Below, piece by piece: positions 1 through 7,713 of a DNA stretch of 32,297 bases. The position numbers and the translations under genes were made by a program. Origin of the DNA: a bacterium (lineage in GTDB: Bacteria; Chlamydiota; Chlamydiia; Chlamydiales; SM23-39). Every line of letters begins with the position of its first letter. Within the stretch, counting starts at the first letter, position 1. Location of the stretch: positions 1 to 32,297 of the forward strand of contig JAJXVT010000016.1 of assembly GCA_021781995.1 (NCBI GenBank). Direction: 5' to 3'. Below the pieces are notes generated by a model. It worked only from the letters and a program-made list of their open reading frames with translations. It did not search any database and had not been told where the DNA came from.

Positions 1-3000
1 TTGGGTAAAAAGAGATGATAGGCGTAAATTTTCTCGCGAGGCGGAATCGAAAGTGTGGGAGATGCGCATGCCGTTCATGCACTCTTCTTGAAGGACATTT
101 CCAGCTTTGTCTCGTAAGAGATAGGTGTGGGTAGCTCCATTGCAGTGGACTTTAGACAGGTCGTTTTCTATGTAGTCGTAAGTGATATCGCAGAGGGGAA
201 GGTTAGTTTGAACTTTTCGACCCCATGTATCGTAGGTGTTGTTGACGGAGATGGATGGGGTAAATATTTCCTGTAGCAATCGTCCTTTTGCGTCGAAGGT
301 GCGCTCGATGCCGTCAAAGGCCACAAGTTGTCCGAGTTTGTCGTGGCGCAGGGTGTGATTTACGGTGCAGTCGGAGGAAATAAGCGATATGAGGTGGCCG
401 TATTCGTCGTAGGTATAAAAAAGTGTTGTACCGTCAGGCTTCACAGTTGTGGCAAGCGCTCCGCGAGAAGTGTAAGTGTGGCGAGTCGTTCTACCGTTAT
501 CTTCAATGAGGGTGCTAAGGCGGCTCCGAGCGTCGTATTGCCGGAGGGTTTGGATAGCACGCAATGAGCCGTCAGGCGCGTAAACGGAGTCTTTTTGAAA
601 GATAAGCTGACCGTTTTTGTCGTAGCTTTTTTCAACGCTGCCAAGAGGGACTTGATTGGATTTTGCGACGGCGATGACTCGATTCATTGCATCGAATGTT
701 TCTATGGTGGTAAGGCCCAGTGGATCGATGTGAGTTTTGGTGCCGAGCTGATCGTCGTAATGATAGGTGTCAGTGGCGCCGAGTGGATCTGTTTTGGAAA
801 TGAGGCGCTTTCTTTGATCAAACTGAAAACTGTAGCGGCCGAGCGCAATTTCGGCGATGCGGTTGTTCGCTTTATCGTATTGGTAAGAGGTGTCGCTATG
901 AGCGCTCCACTGACGAGTGATTCTATCAAGTAGGTCATACTCGTAATGTAAGAGCTCGCCGTTTTCGGTTTTAGTTGCGATGCGTCCGAGGTTATCGTAG
1001 GAAAAGGTTGTGGTTTCGCCGTTTATTTCTTCAGCGATTTTACGCCCGTATTCATCGTAGGAGTAGGTGGTTTTATTACTTTCGGCGTCGGTTGTGGAAA
1101 TGAGATGTGTGCCTTTATACTCAAATGCGGTGATGGCGTCGGCGGTGGTCTTTTTGATGAGATGATTGTAGGCGTCATATTCGTAGGTGCTCTCAATGCC
1201 AAGCGGATCGATGCTCTTTTGCAATTGGCCATCGTAGGAATAGATATATCGCTCGATAGCTCCGTCCGGATGGGTAATCTGCGTGGGTTTTCCAAAGGCG
1301 TTGACTTGAAAATGGGTTTGGTTTCCTTCGCCGTCGATTTTGAAAATTTCATTACCGGCTTCATCGTAGCTTATTTGATGGATAGCGCCATCGGGATAAT
1401 GAGTTTGTATTCTGCGGCCGTGTGCGTCTACGATGTAATGAGTGCTGTAGCCTCTTTCATCGGTTTGGGCAATTAGATTGTGGCGCGTATCATAAGCATA
1501 GTGGGTAATTTGCCCTGCTTCATTTTTTTCGATGAGGCGGTTGGCATAGTCGTACTGAAGGGAGGTTTCTTTCTCCAATGTTTTGGAGTAGATGCAGTTG
1601 CCAAGGGCGTCGTAGCTGTAAATAGATTCTTGGCCGAGGGCATTGATTTCTTTGGTAACGCGTCCTTTTTCATCGTGCTCGGTGTGAGCGGCATAGCAAA
1701 ATTTTCCTGCGGCGTCGTAGATATCGCGCTTTTTGACAAGACCGTCTTCGCCGTAGTGAAAGATGGTTTTTTTGCCGAGTTCTTCTACGCTTTGGGGCAA
1801 ACCAAATAGGGGGCCGTCTTTAAAGGGCGTGATTTTTTTAACGAGTTTGGCAACGCCGTCATCGATTGTTTCTTGGATGAGGAGTAAATCTTCATCGTAT
1901 TCATAGTTTGTGTGTACGTCTGCAATGCGAGCGGATCGGATGAGGTTGGTGTTGGGGATGTATTCCCAAGTGCTAACGATACCATTTTCTTCTTGGTAGG
2001 TGGGTAAATCGTTTTGGTATCGGGTCTTTTTGACGGCGCGCTCGCCGTCTATTCCAGAAAAGATCTCTTCTAAAACATTGCCGCGCTCATCGTAGAAAAA
2101 CTCTCTTTTTGCTAAGAGCTTGCCATGGGCGTCTAGGAGCGCTTTGGAACGGATTTGGCTATCTTGCCACTCAAACCGTTCTTCTGAGTCAAGGGCATTT
2201 TCTCCAATAAACTTTTGGATCGAGGTAAGGCGAAAATCGCTGTTCCAAGTATAGGCGGTTTTATTGCCGGCAGCGTCGATGACCCATGAACGTTTTTGGT
2301 TGGGTTCATAAAAAAAGGTGTGCGTGACGATGAGATCGTCTGTTGGGCCAGCTCTTGAAGATAGGGTTTTGACTTTGGAATTTTCATACGCAATTTGGAG
2401 CTCTCGGCCGTTTGGCAGGCTGATCGAATTGAGCACGGGTTTGTTTTCGTGCATTTCATAATGAAATGTTTGATCGGGTAAGTTAGATGATTCGATCGTG
2501 TCTAAAACATAGCATTTATCTAGCGGCCTTTGTTTAAGGGTGAGCTTTTTATTAAAGCTTGCTTTTACCGTTGCAGGAGTGGATGGTGTTTTGGCGTTGA
2601 AATGAGAAATGTTGGCTTTGGCAAAGGATTTGGATCTGCAGCTTTTTGTCTCAATGGCGATGAGTTCGTCTTGATCGTTCCAGGTGTATTCAATTTTATT
2701 GCCGTTAGGCAAATTTTCGTTTTCTAATCTGTAAAAGCGGATGAGGTATCCTTTTCCGCCACCATAAGGAAGATCGACTTTTTTCTGGCTTTTAAGGGTG
2801 CGGTATTGCCGTTTTGCTCCATTGGCAGCGTAGAGGGTGAAGTATTTGTTTTTTTCGCCGATTTCTAGGTACTGGTTTTTGAGATTTGTGCGCGCTGAGA
2901 TGCGGCCGCTTGCAGTGTTGGTAACTCCGGATTTGGTAGAGGGTAAAGAAACTACAAAGCGGTTATCTTTTTTGTGTCGGTAACAAACTGGAGTTCCGTT

Positions 3001-3264
3001 GGGTTCATTTACGGTGAAAAAGCCGCTGATCCAATGGGCGTTAAGGTGTGGGAGTTGATTGACATGACCGATGGAATGGACGTAGGCGCGCTGAAAGCGG
3101 ATTGGTTCAGCTCCGGGTACCACGAGATCTTCTTCGAAAGTATAAAAATCACCAGTGATAACGCTCACGCCCTCAACAAGAGTCGAAGGATCATTTTCAG
3201 TAACGATCGGATTCGCGCTCAGGGAAAAAAAGATCAAAAAAAGAGACAGGATTTTGAAAATCAT
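1..3264 (-). CDS. Secreted Rhs/YD-repeat protein, C-terminus beyond left edge
   Basis: I read this frame codon by codon from the ATG at 3264 to base 1 and found no stop, so at least 1088 codons are open and the gene continues past the left edge. The first residues (MIFKILSLFLIFFSLSANP) are a typical signal peptide. Next comes a DUF6531-like Rhs entry segment (VEGVSVITGDFYTFEEDL, then VVPGAEPIRFQRAY). From about 2100 leftward there are many YD repeats spaced roughly 20 residues apart, for example TTYSYDEYGRKIAEEINGE, TTFSYDNLGRIATKTENGE and LHYEYDLLDRITRQW. In the Rhs family such repeats form a cocoon-like shell holding a variable C-terminal toxin; that end is not visible here. No PAAR or other type VI adaptor is seen, and the signal peptide suggests Sec export. 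The gene is divergent from rseP with a 118-bp gap. The family call is firm; the toxin role is inferred. Confidence 0.93.
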   Translation of the reverse strand, partial: MIFKILSLFLIFFSLSANPIVTENDPSTLVEGVSVITGDFYTFEEDLVVPGAEPIRFQRAYVHSIGHVNQLPHLNAHWISGFFTVNEPNGTPVCYRHKKDNRFVVSLPSTKSGVTNTASGRISARTNLKNQYLEIGEKNKYFTLYAANGAKRQYRTLKSQKKVDLPYGGGKGYLIRFYRLENENLPNGNKIEYTWNDQDELIAIETKSCRSKSFAKANISHFNAKTPSTPATVKASFNKKLTLKQRPLDKCYVLDTIESSNLPDQTFHYEMHENKPVLNSISLPNGRELQIAYENSKVKTLSSRAGPTDDLIVTHTFFYEPNQKRSWVIDAAGNKTAYTWNSDFRLTSIQKFIGENALDSEERFEWQDSQIRSKALLDAHGKLLAKREFFYDERGNVLEEIFSGIDGERAVKKTRYQNDLPTYQEENGIVSTWEYIPNTNLIRSARIADVHTNYEYDEDLLLIQETIDDGVAKLVKKITPFKDGPLFGLPQSVEELGKKTIFHYGEDGLVKKRDIYDAAGKFCYAAHTEHDEKGRVTKEINALGQESIYSYDALGNCIYSKTLEKETSLQYDYANRLIEKNEAGQITHYAYDTRHNLIAQTDERGYSTHYIVDAHGRRIQTHYPDGAIHQISYDEAGNEIFKIDGEGNQTHFQVNAFGKPTQITHPDGAIERYIYSYDGQLQKSIDPLGIESTYEYDAYNHLIKKTTADAITAFEYKGTHLISTTDAESNKTTYSYDEYGRKIAEEINGETTTFSYDNLGRIATKTENGELLHYEYDLLDRITRQWSAHSDTSYQYDKANNRIAEIALGRYSFQFDQRKRLISKTDPLGATDTYHYDDQLGTKTHIDPLGLTTIETFDAMNRVIAVAKSNQVPLGSVEKSYDKNGQLIFQKDSVYAPDGSLRAIQTLRQYDARSRLSTLIEDNGRTTRHTYTSRGALATTVKPDGTTLFYTYDEYGHLISLISSDCTVNHTLRHDKLGQLVAFDGIERTFDAKGRLLQEIFTPSISVNNTYDTWGRKVQTNLPLCDITYDYIENDLSKVHCNGATHTYLLRDKAGNVLQEECMNGMRISHTFDSASRENLRLSSLFTQ

Positions 3265-3291
3265 TGAGCTCGCTCAGAAAATGTGGGGGGA

Positions 3292-3321
3292 ATCTTAGAG
3301 CAAGCGCGTTAAATATAGCAA
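3292..3321 (-). promoter_or_regulatory. Candidate promoter for the Rhs gene
   Basis: On the minus strand TTGCTA (3321-3316) and TAAGAT (3297-3292) are separated by 18 bases, each matching 4 of 6 positions of the housekeeping -35 and -10 consensus. A start about 7 bases downstream would leave a leader of about 20 bases before the ATG at 3264. Weak evidence from pattern only. Confidence 0.3.
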
Positions 3322-3382
3322 GTGGGAAAATCGAGCCTCTGCGCTAATCGAGTGTTTCGATATATTCTGCGTTTATGCTACG

Positions 3383-5302
3383 ATGACGGGTATGATTAGC
3401 TTGCTTTACATTCTTTTATCGATTTTGGGCTTGAGCTTTCTCGTCTTCATCCATGAATATGGCCATTTTTGGGTAGCTCGCCGAGCAAAAATGAAAGTCG
3501 AGGCTTTTTCCATAGGCTTTGGCAAACCGATTTATAGTTGGGAAAAAGATGGCGTGAAATGGCAGATAGGGTGTCTTCCATTCGGCGGTTTTGTGAAAAT
3601 TGCCGGCATGCAGAAAGAAGGAAGTCTTGAACCCTATGAAATTAAAGACGGATTTTATAGCAAAAGCCCCTGGCAGCGCATAAAAGTTGCTTTTGCAGGC
3701 CCTTTAGTCAACATCGCATTTGCATTTGCGGCGTTTACTGCACTGTGGCTGATGGGTGGCAGAATGCAGCCCTTTTTCGAGTTCACCCCAAGAATCGGTT
3801 GGGTCGATCCAAATTCTGATCTATATGCCAAAGGCGTTCGCCCAGGCGATGTGATTGAAGAGTATGACGGCCGCCCTTTTAGCGGATCTAAAGATTTACT
3901 CCTCCCGGCCGCATCCAATAAAAAACAGATTGGCATCTCCGGCTATAAGTTCGATTATATGACGGGACAAAAAGTGCCTTTTCATTATCAGCTTCCCACT
4001 TATTTAGATCCTCACAGCGGCAACTACGAATTGCATACAATTGGCATGATGCTGCCTGCGGGATATTTAATTTATCAACCCCCCGTTCCCTTTGGGTCCC
4101 CTATGTCGAGTAGCGGAATTGAACCGGGCGATCGGATCGTATGGGCCAATGGCAATCTACTGTTTTCTCAGCCGCAATTGACTTCTGTAATCAACGCGCC
4201 AACTGTTTTTCTAACTGTACAGAGAAACAACGAAATATTGCACGCCAATGTTCCTCGTGTGCATGTCGATGATTTGCAAATGAACGCCGGAGAAAAGGGC
4301 GAAATCGACGATTGGCGCCACGCAGCCGGAATGAATCAAGGTCGTTTGCAGGACGTAAATTTCATTCCTTACAATTTATCTTTAGATGGTCAAGTCTTAG
4401 GAAGAATAGACTTCCTCGATGAAACCCAGCAAACACGCGCTTTTGAGCTTTGCGAACGATGCGCTGATTTCAATCCGCTTGAGCTGGGCGATCGCATTGT
4501 CGCGGTGGGTGGATTGCCGGTATCTTCTTCTTACGAAATACTGCACGCTTTGCAAAAGCCTCATGCAGTATTGATTGTAGAGAGGGGAAAGGGGTTATTC
4601 GATCCAATTGCATGGCAGCAAGCCGATGCACAATTTGAATCGTTTCAGTCTGCTGATTTGCAAAAAATTGCATCGTCCATTGGGACGTCTCACGAAATTT
4701 CCTCTTCAGGGAATTTATACCTTCTCAACCCGGTGACCCCTATACCTTTTGGACAGTTTGGTGTAGAAGTGGCTCAAAAATTTGAAAATAAGAAAAAAGA
4801 AATTGAAGCACAGACAGATCTCAATAAACGCAACGCCGAATTAAAGGCGCTGCAAGCTTATGAAAATCAATTGATGCTGGGATTGAAACTCAAAGATCGC
4901 GATGTGATTTATAATCCTGGTCCCATCGATCAATTTGCTTTGGCGATTCAAGATATGGGGCGAACTCTTGGCGCGCTCGGCAAAGGCTCTTTAAATCCAA
5001 AGTTTATGTCGGGCCCTGTCGGTATCGTTGAGGCCGTACAGCGCAGCATGGATTCTGGTGTAAAAAATGCTCTGTTTTGGATGGCTGTGATCAGCTTGAA
5101 TTTAGGTTTGGTAAACTTGCTTCCGATTCCCGTTCTCGATGGCGGCCACATCTGTTTTGCCGTGTTTGAGGCCATTACGAAACGCCAGCTGAAGGCAAAA
5201 ACTATGGAGAGGCTGATCGTTCCGTTTGTCGGATTGATCATAGCTTTTTTTCTGTTTGTAACTTATCACGATATTCTTCGTTTGTGGAATCGAAACAATT
5301 AG
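3383..5302 (+). CDS. rseP: RseP-type site-2 zinc metalloprotease
   Basis: Intramembrane M50 protease that cuts membrane-anchored substrates within the bilayer. The zinc-binding motif HEYGH sits at residues 24-28 inside the first membrane helix, followed by the conserved GFGKPI and PFGGFVKIAG segments. The second active-site motif, LDGGH, is at about 585-589 inside NLLPIPVLDGGH, and a last hydrophobic helix precedes the C-terminus. Between them are three PDZ-like carboxylate-loop signatures: GVRPGD (151-156), GIEPGD (245-250) and LELGD (about 366-370). At 639 residues it is about 190 longer than E. coli RseP (about 450), as in chlamydial homologues. A charged, coiled-coil-like stretch lies near 470-500. 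The start at 3383 or the ATG at 3392 would both serve; neither has a clear Shine-Dalgarno sequence. Substrates are unknown, and no anti-sigma gene is adjacent. Confidence 0.95.
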   Translation: MTGMISLLYILLSILGLSFLVFIHEYGHFWVARRAKMKVEAFSIGFGKPIYSWEKDGVKWQIGCLPFGGFVKIAGMQKEGSLEPYEIKDGFYSKSPWQRIKVAFAGPLVNIAFAFAAFTALWLMGGRMQPFFEFTPRIGWVDPNSDLYAKGVRPGDVIEEYDGRPFSGSKDLLLPAASNKKQIGISGYKFDYMTGQKVPFHYQLPTYLDPHSGNYELHTIGMMLPAGYLIYQPPVPFGSPMSSSGIEPGDRIVWANGNLLFSQPQLTSVINAPTVFLTVQRNNEILHANVPRVHVDDLQMNAGEKGEIDDWRHAAGMNQGRLQDVNFIPYNLSLDGQVLGRIDFLDETQQTRAFELCERCADFNPLELGDRIVAVGGLPVSSSYEILHALQKPHAVLIVERGKGLFDPIAWQQADAQFESFQSADLQKIASSIGTSHEISSSGNLYLLNPVTPIPFGQFGVEVAQKFENKKKEIEAQTDLNKRNAELKALQAYENQLMLGLKLKDRDVIYNPGPIDQFALAIQDMGRTLGALGKGSLNPKFMSGPVGIVEAVQRSMDSGVKNALFWMAVISLNLGLVNLLPIPVLDGGHICFAVFEAITKRQLKAKTMERLIVPFVGLIIAFFLFVTYHDILRLWNRNN

Positions 5303-5421
5303 TTGAGCCAATTGCAAAACTCATTTTCACATTAAAATCGCTATTCGGGTTGTTGTTCTTCTGATAATGGGATCGACAGAATGCACTCCTTGTTGAACAA
5401 GAATCAGCGTGGCTCAGGTGA

Positions 5422-6798
5422 TTATTCGAACGGAACGAGTATATTTCCCGTTTTACTTTTCTTATATCTCCAGAGAATCCCTACTGGGGAGATCAGAAGG
5501 AGCAGGCCGGCAACTACTAGGAGAGAGTATGTTAATTTATTTTCGACCACGGCGTCGGGGGAAGGAAGGAGACTTACGAAAATAGTGATTGCACATCCTG
5601 CGAGTCCTGAGAAAATGGAAAAAGTACGCAATCCTTTGGGAATTTGATAACCGGAAGAGACGTTTCGTTTTAATTTCCAGGCCGCTGCGAACATAAACAT
5701 GTACATGATCATGTAGAGACTGGTGCTGACCGCCATGAGAACCCAATAGTAAGCATTGATGCTTGGGACCGATTGGATAGCCAAACAAAGAAGACTCACT
5801 AAAACCGCTTGAACAATCATGATCCGGACGGGAACGTCATGCTGATTTTTTACAGAGAAATAATTAGGGAGAAATCCATGTTCTGCTGCTTGTAAAAGAC
5901 CCTTGGCGGGAGATAAAAGCCAATTCACCGATCCTCCAGTGCTTCCAATCGCGATGAGAAAGGCCAAGACTGGGACTAAAAAAGAGAGATGGAAAACATC
6001 GCAAAAAGTCGTAAACGTTTGCATGATTCCCCCGATGAACTGAATCTCTTCCTTCGGGATCACCGCAGCGATCGAAAGAGAACCTAAAAGCAAAGTAGTG
6101 AGTAAAATGAAAACAGAATATCCGATTGCTTTTGGAAAATTCTTTTGAGGATTTTCAATATCGCCTACATGAACACCTGCTAACTCCATCCCTAAAAAAG
6201 AAGCCATGATTGAAACCAAGGCCGAACTGCTATCTAACCACTCAAAAGAAGAAAGCCGAACATTCCACGCAATAGCAACGGGATATCCCATCGCGACCCA
6301 GCCCACTCCGAGTAAAATCAGGAAAATCATCGGAAAAATCGTCCCAATTGATCCGCAAATGGAGTTGATCCTTGCAGAAATTTTAATTCCATTCAGATTA
6401 AATAGAGTCATTCCCCAAAAAAGAATCAACGACCCTAAGAGCAAAAACATTTTATTTTGCGCAAGATTTGGGTCGAGCAAATAAGCCCCCGTTCCAGCAA
6501 TGAAAAGGAGCATCGTTGGATACCATACCATTGTATTGATCCATTGAAGCCATACAGTAAGCGCCCCCGCCCGATCTCCAAACGCATGTAACACCCAATA
6601 AAACACTCCTCCTTTATCCGGAAACCGAGAAGAAAACTCAGCCGAAATAAACGCCACCGGCAATAAAAAAAGAATCGTCGCTAAAAAAAAGAAAAAACAT
6701 AAAGACCCTCCAAAAAAAGCACTCGTCGGCAAAGTACGGATGCTATCGATGGCAGAAACGATGAGCATGACTAAATAAAAAAGAGAAATCTTTTTCAC
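5422..6798 (-). CDS. APC-superfamily amino-acid permease, GadC-like
   Basis: Integral membrane transporter of 458 residues with about twelve hydrophobic helices. Family features include an SAEFSSRFPDKGGVFYWV segment (the APC helix 2 region), FNLNGIKISARINSICGSIG, a helix 6-type segment MASFLGMELAGVHVGDIENP, and GFLPNYFSVKNQHDVPVRI, which resembles the glutamate/GABA and related antiporters. It probably exchanges an amino acid across the bacterial membrane; the substrate cannot be read from the sequence. The gene stands alone, convergent with rseP and divergent from the small exported-protein genes. Its last codons (LVPFE and the stop) lie in a tail of the repeat family found elsewhere in the window, and a perfect inverted copy of that tail lies 137 bp upstream of its start. 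No good Shine-Dalgarno sequence precedes the ATG at 6798. Confidence 0.9.
   Translation of the reverse strand: MKKISLFYLVMLIVSAIDSIRTLPTSAFFGGSLCFFFFLATILFLLPVAFISAEFSSRFPDKGGVFYWVLHAFGDRAGALTVWLQWINTMVWYPTMLLFIAGTGAYLLDPNLAQNKMFLLLGSLILFWGMTLFNLNGIKISARINSICGSIGTIFPMIFLILLGVGWVAMGYPVAIAWNVRLSSFEWLDSSSALVSIMASFLGMELAGVHVGDIENPQKNFPKAIGYSVFILLTTLLLGSLSIAAVIPKEEIQFIGGIMQTFTTFCDVFHLSFLVPVLAFLIAIGSTGGSVNWLLSPAKGLLQAAEHGFLPNYFSVKNQHDVPVRIMIVQAVLVSLLCLAIQSVPSINAYYWVLMAVSTSLYMIMYMFMFAAAWKLKRNVSSGYQIPKGLRTFSIFSGLAGCAITIFVSLLPSPDAVVENKLTYSLLVVAGLLLLISPVGILWRYKKSKTGNILVPFE
5425..5448 (+). repeat. Tail fragment of the palindromic repeat family
   Basis: These 24 bases match the outer end of the copies at 17374 and 19804 with one difference (acgag instead of acggg). 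Bases 5425-5443 (TTCGAACGGAACGAGTATA) are the exact reverse complement of 6935-6953. The fragment forms the 3' end of the permease reading frame and includes part of its C-terminal codons. Confidence 0.8.
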
Positions 6799-6934
6799 TA
6801 GGAAAACAACTTTTTGAAGTTAGGGGTTTTTGCGGAATAAATTTTATCAAAGTTAATGGTAAAAAGACAAGAAGGAAGATCGATAGTAACGCCTTCTCAG
6901 AAGTTGCAAACTTGCGGGAATTTCTGATGCGGAT

Positions 6935-7113
6935 GTATACTCGTTCCGTTCGAAAGCCCCTACGAAACGAAAACTTCAATTGAAAGCTCTCTCAAATCGA
7001 ACAAAAAATTGAGGACAATATTGCATTTAATATTAACCTCAATTTTTTCTTCGATTTCAGAGGATTTGAATCAGTTTGCGTTTCGTAGGGGCTTTCGAAC
7101 GTAACGAATATTA
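6935..7113. repeat. 179-bp palindromic, MITE-like element
   Basis: A long imperfect inverted repeat. Outer arms 6935-6968 and 7079-7113 share GTTCGAAAGCCCCTACGAAA. Inner arms 6993-7013 and 7037-7057 (AAATCGAACAAAAAATTGAGG and its complement with one change) flank an AT-rich 23-base centre. Aligned end to end, each arm is about 78 bases, with divergence concentrated in the middle of the arm. There is no open reading frame inside, so movement would need a transposase from elsewhere. The left arm plus centre is nearly identical to the 108-bp copies at 17374 and 19804, apart from a 5-base duplication (cgttt) and a few substitutions. It lies between the divergent permease and the 98-aa gene and could fold into a large hairpin in either transcript. 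Confidence 0.85.
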
Positions 7114-7148
7114 AACCCTTCTTTTTTTATTCAATTGAGGCTCATTTT

Positions 7149-7445
7149 ATGAAAATGAACGCTGCACCTATAATGCACAAGATACAAGCTATCGATTCGC
7201 GAGGCTATAGTCGAGTGGTTCGATCTATTCTCAGCAAAAAACGCCAAAAGCTTTTTAAAATGTTGCCCTTGTTGCTTTTCTTTTGTTCCTGTTTTGTTCT
7301 TCCTGTACAAGCGTCAGCAATGAGTTGGGCGGGAAATGTTGACATTTCCATTGAGATCAATGTCACGACAGAAGATAGCGGTAACAACAATGGTAATGGC
7401 AATGGAAGTGCTTTAGAAAATGTTTCTCCATCTGATTCGAAATAG
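7149..7445 (+). CDS. Small exported protein, unknown function
   Basis: 98 residues. I do not recognise a family. A basic N-terminus (RSILSKKRQKLFK) precedes a hydrophobic run MLPLLLFFCSCFVLPVQASA, which ends in a signal-peptidase-like A-S-A site near residue 57. The n-region is unusually long (about 37 residues), so the true start could be the Met at residue 38 (7260). However, the ATG at 7149 has a GAGG at 7137-7140 at reasonable spacing, and 7260 has none. The mature part is short: an alternating beta-like stretch NVDISIEINVTTED, then an Asn/Gly-rich tail. It is followed 8 bases after its stop by the next small gene, whose Shine-Dalgarno overlaps the stop, so the two form an operon. Confidence 0.65.
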   Translation: MKMNAAPIMHKIQAIDSRGYSRVVRSILSKKRQKLFKMLPLLLFFCSCFVLPVQASAMSWAGNVDISIEINVTTEDSGNNNGNGNGSALENVSPSDSK

Positions 7446-7453
7446 GAGGATAT

Positions 7454-7654
7454 ATGAAAATATTTAAGGAAAACCCTGTTTTATTGATTTGGATGCTCGT
7501 TTTGACTATAGGTTGTGCCTATTCTTTGTCTTCAATGAGGATGAATGTGAATGTTACATTGGATGTCCCGGAAGGGGCTAAGCTGAAGAAGGTAGAAACT
7601 AAAAAACATTCTTCGACTTCGATGTCTACGCCAGCAAGCAAATTACCTCTCTAG
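7454..7654 (+). CDS. Small membrane-anchored or lipoprotein-like protein
   Basis: 66 residues, preceded by an excellent Shine-Dalgarno (TAGGAGGA at 7443-7450) that overlaps the stop of the upstream gene, indicating co-translation. Residues 8-25 (PVLLIWMLVLTIGCAYSL) are a hydrophobic segment with a cysteine after T-I-G. This is close to a lipobox but lacks the usual Leu at -3, so lipidation is uncertain. The short exported part begins MRMNVNVTLDVPEGAKL, echoing the INVT beta-like motif of the upstream protein, and ends in a Ser/Thr/Lys-rich tail. The pairing and the shared motif suggest the two products act together at the envelope. No family is recognised. Confidence 0.6.
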   Translation: MKIFKENPVLLIWMLVLTIGCAYSLSSMRMNVNVTLDVPEGAKLKKVETKKHSSTSMSTPASKLPL

Positions 7655-7669
7655 TAATAGCATTTGCAT

Positions 7670-7693
7670 CGCCCATGTCTTGAAACATGGGCG
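7670..7693. terminator. Hairpin between convergent genes
   Basis: CGCCCATGT (7670-7678) and ACATGGGCG (7685-7693) form a perfect 9-bp stem with a 6-base loop. It sits 15 bases after the stop of the 66-aa gene and 20 bases beyond the stop of the opposing 279-aa gene. There is no strong T-run directly after it on either strand, so it may be a weak or factor-assisted bidirectional terminator. Confidence 0.6.
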
Positions 7694-7713
7694 GCTCTTA
7701 GAAGGTTGGCCCT

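Noticed and set aside
328..2727. Several plus-strand frames of 60-125 codons and short minus-strand frames within 1-3264
   Set aside because: They lie in other registers of the continuous Rhs frame; the Rhs frame has no stop and a clear YD-repeat pattern.
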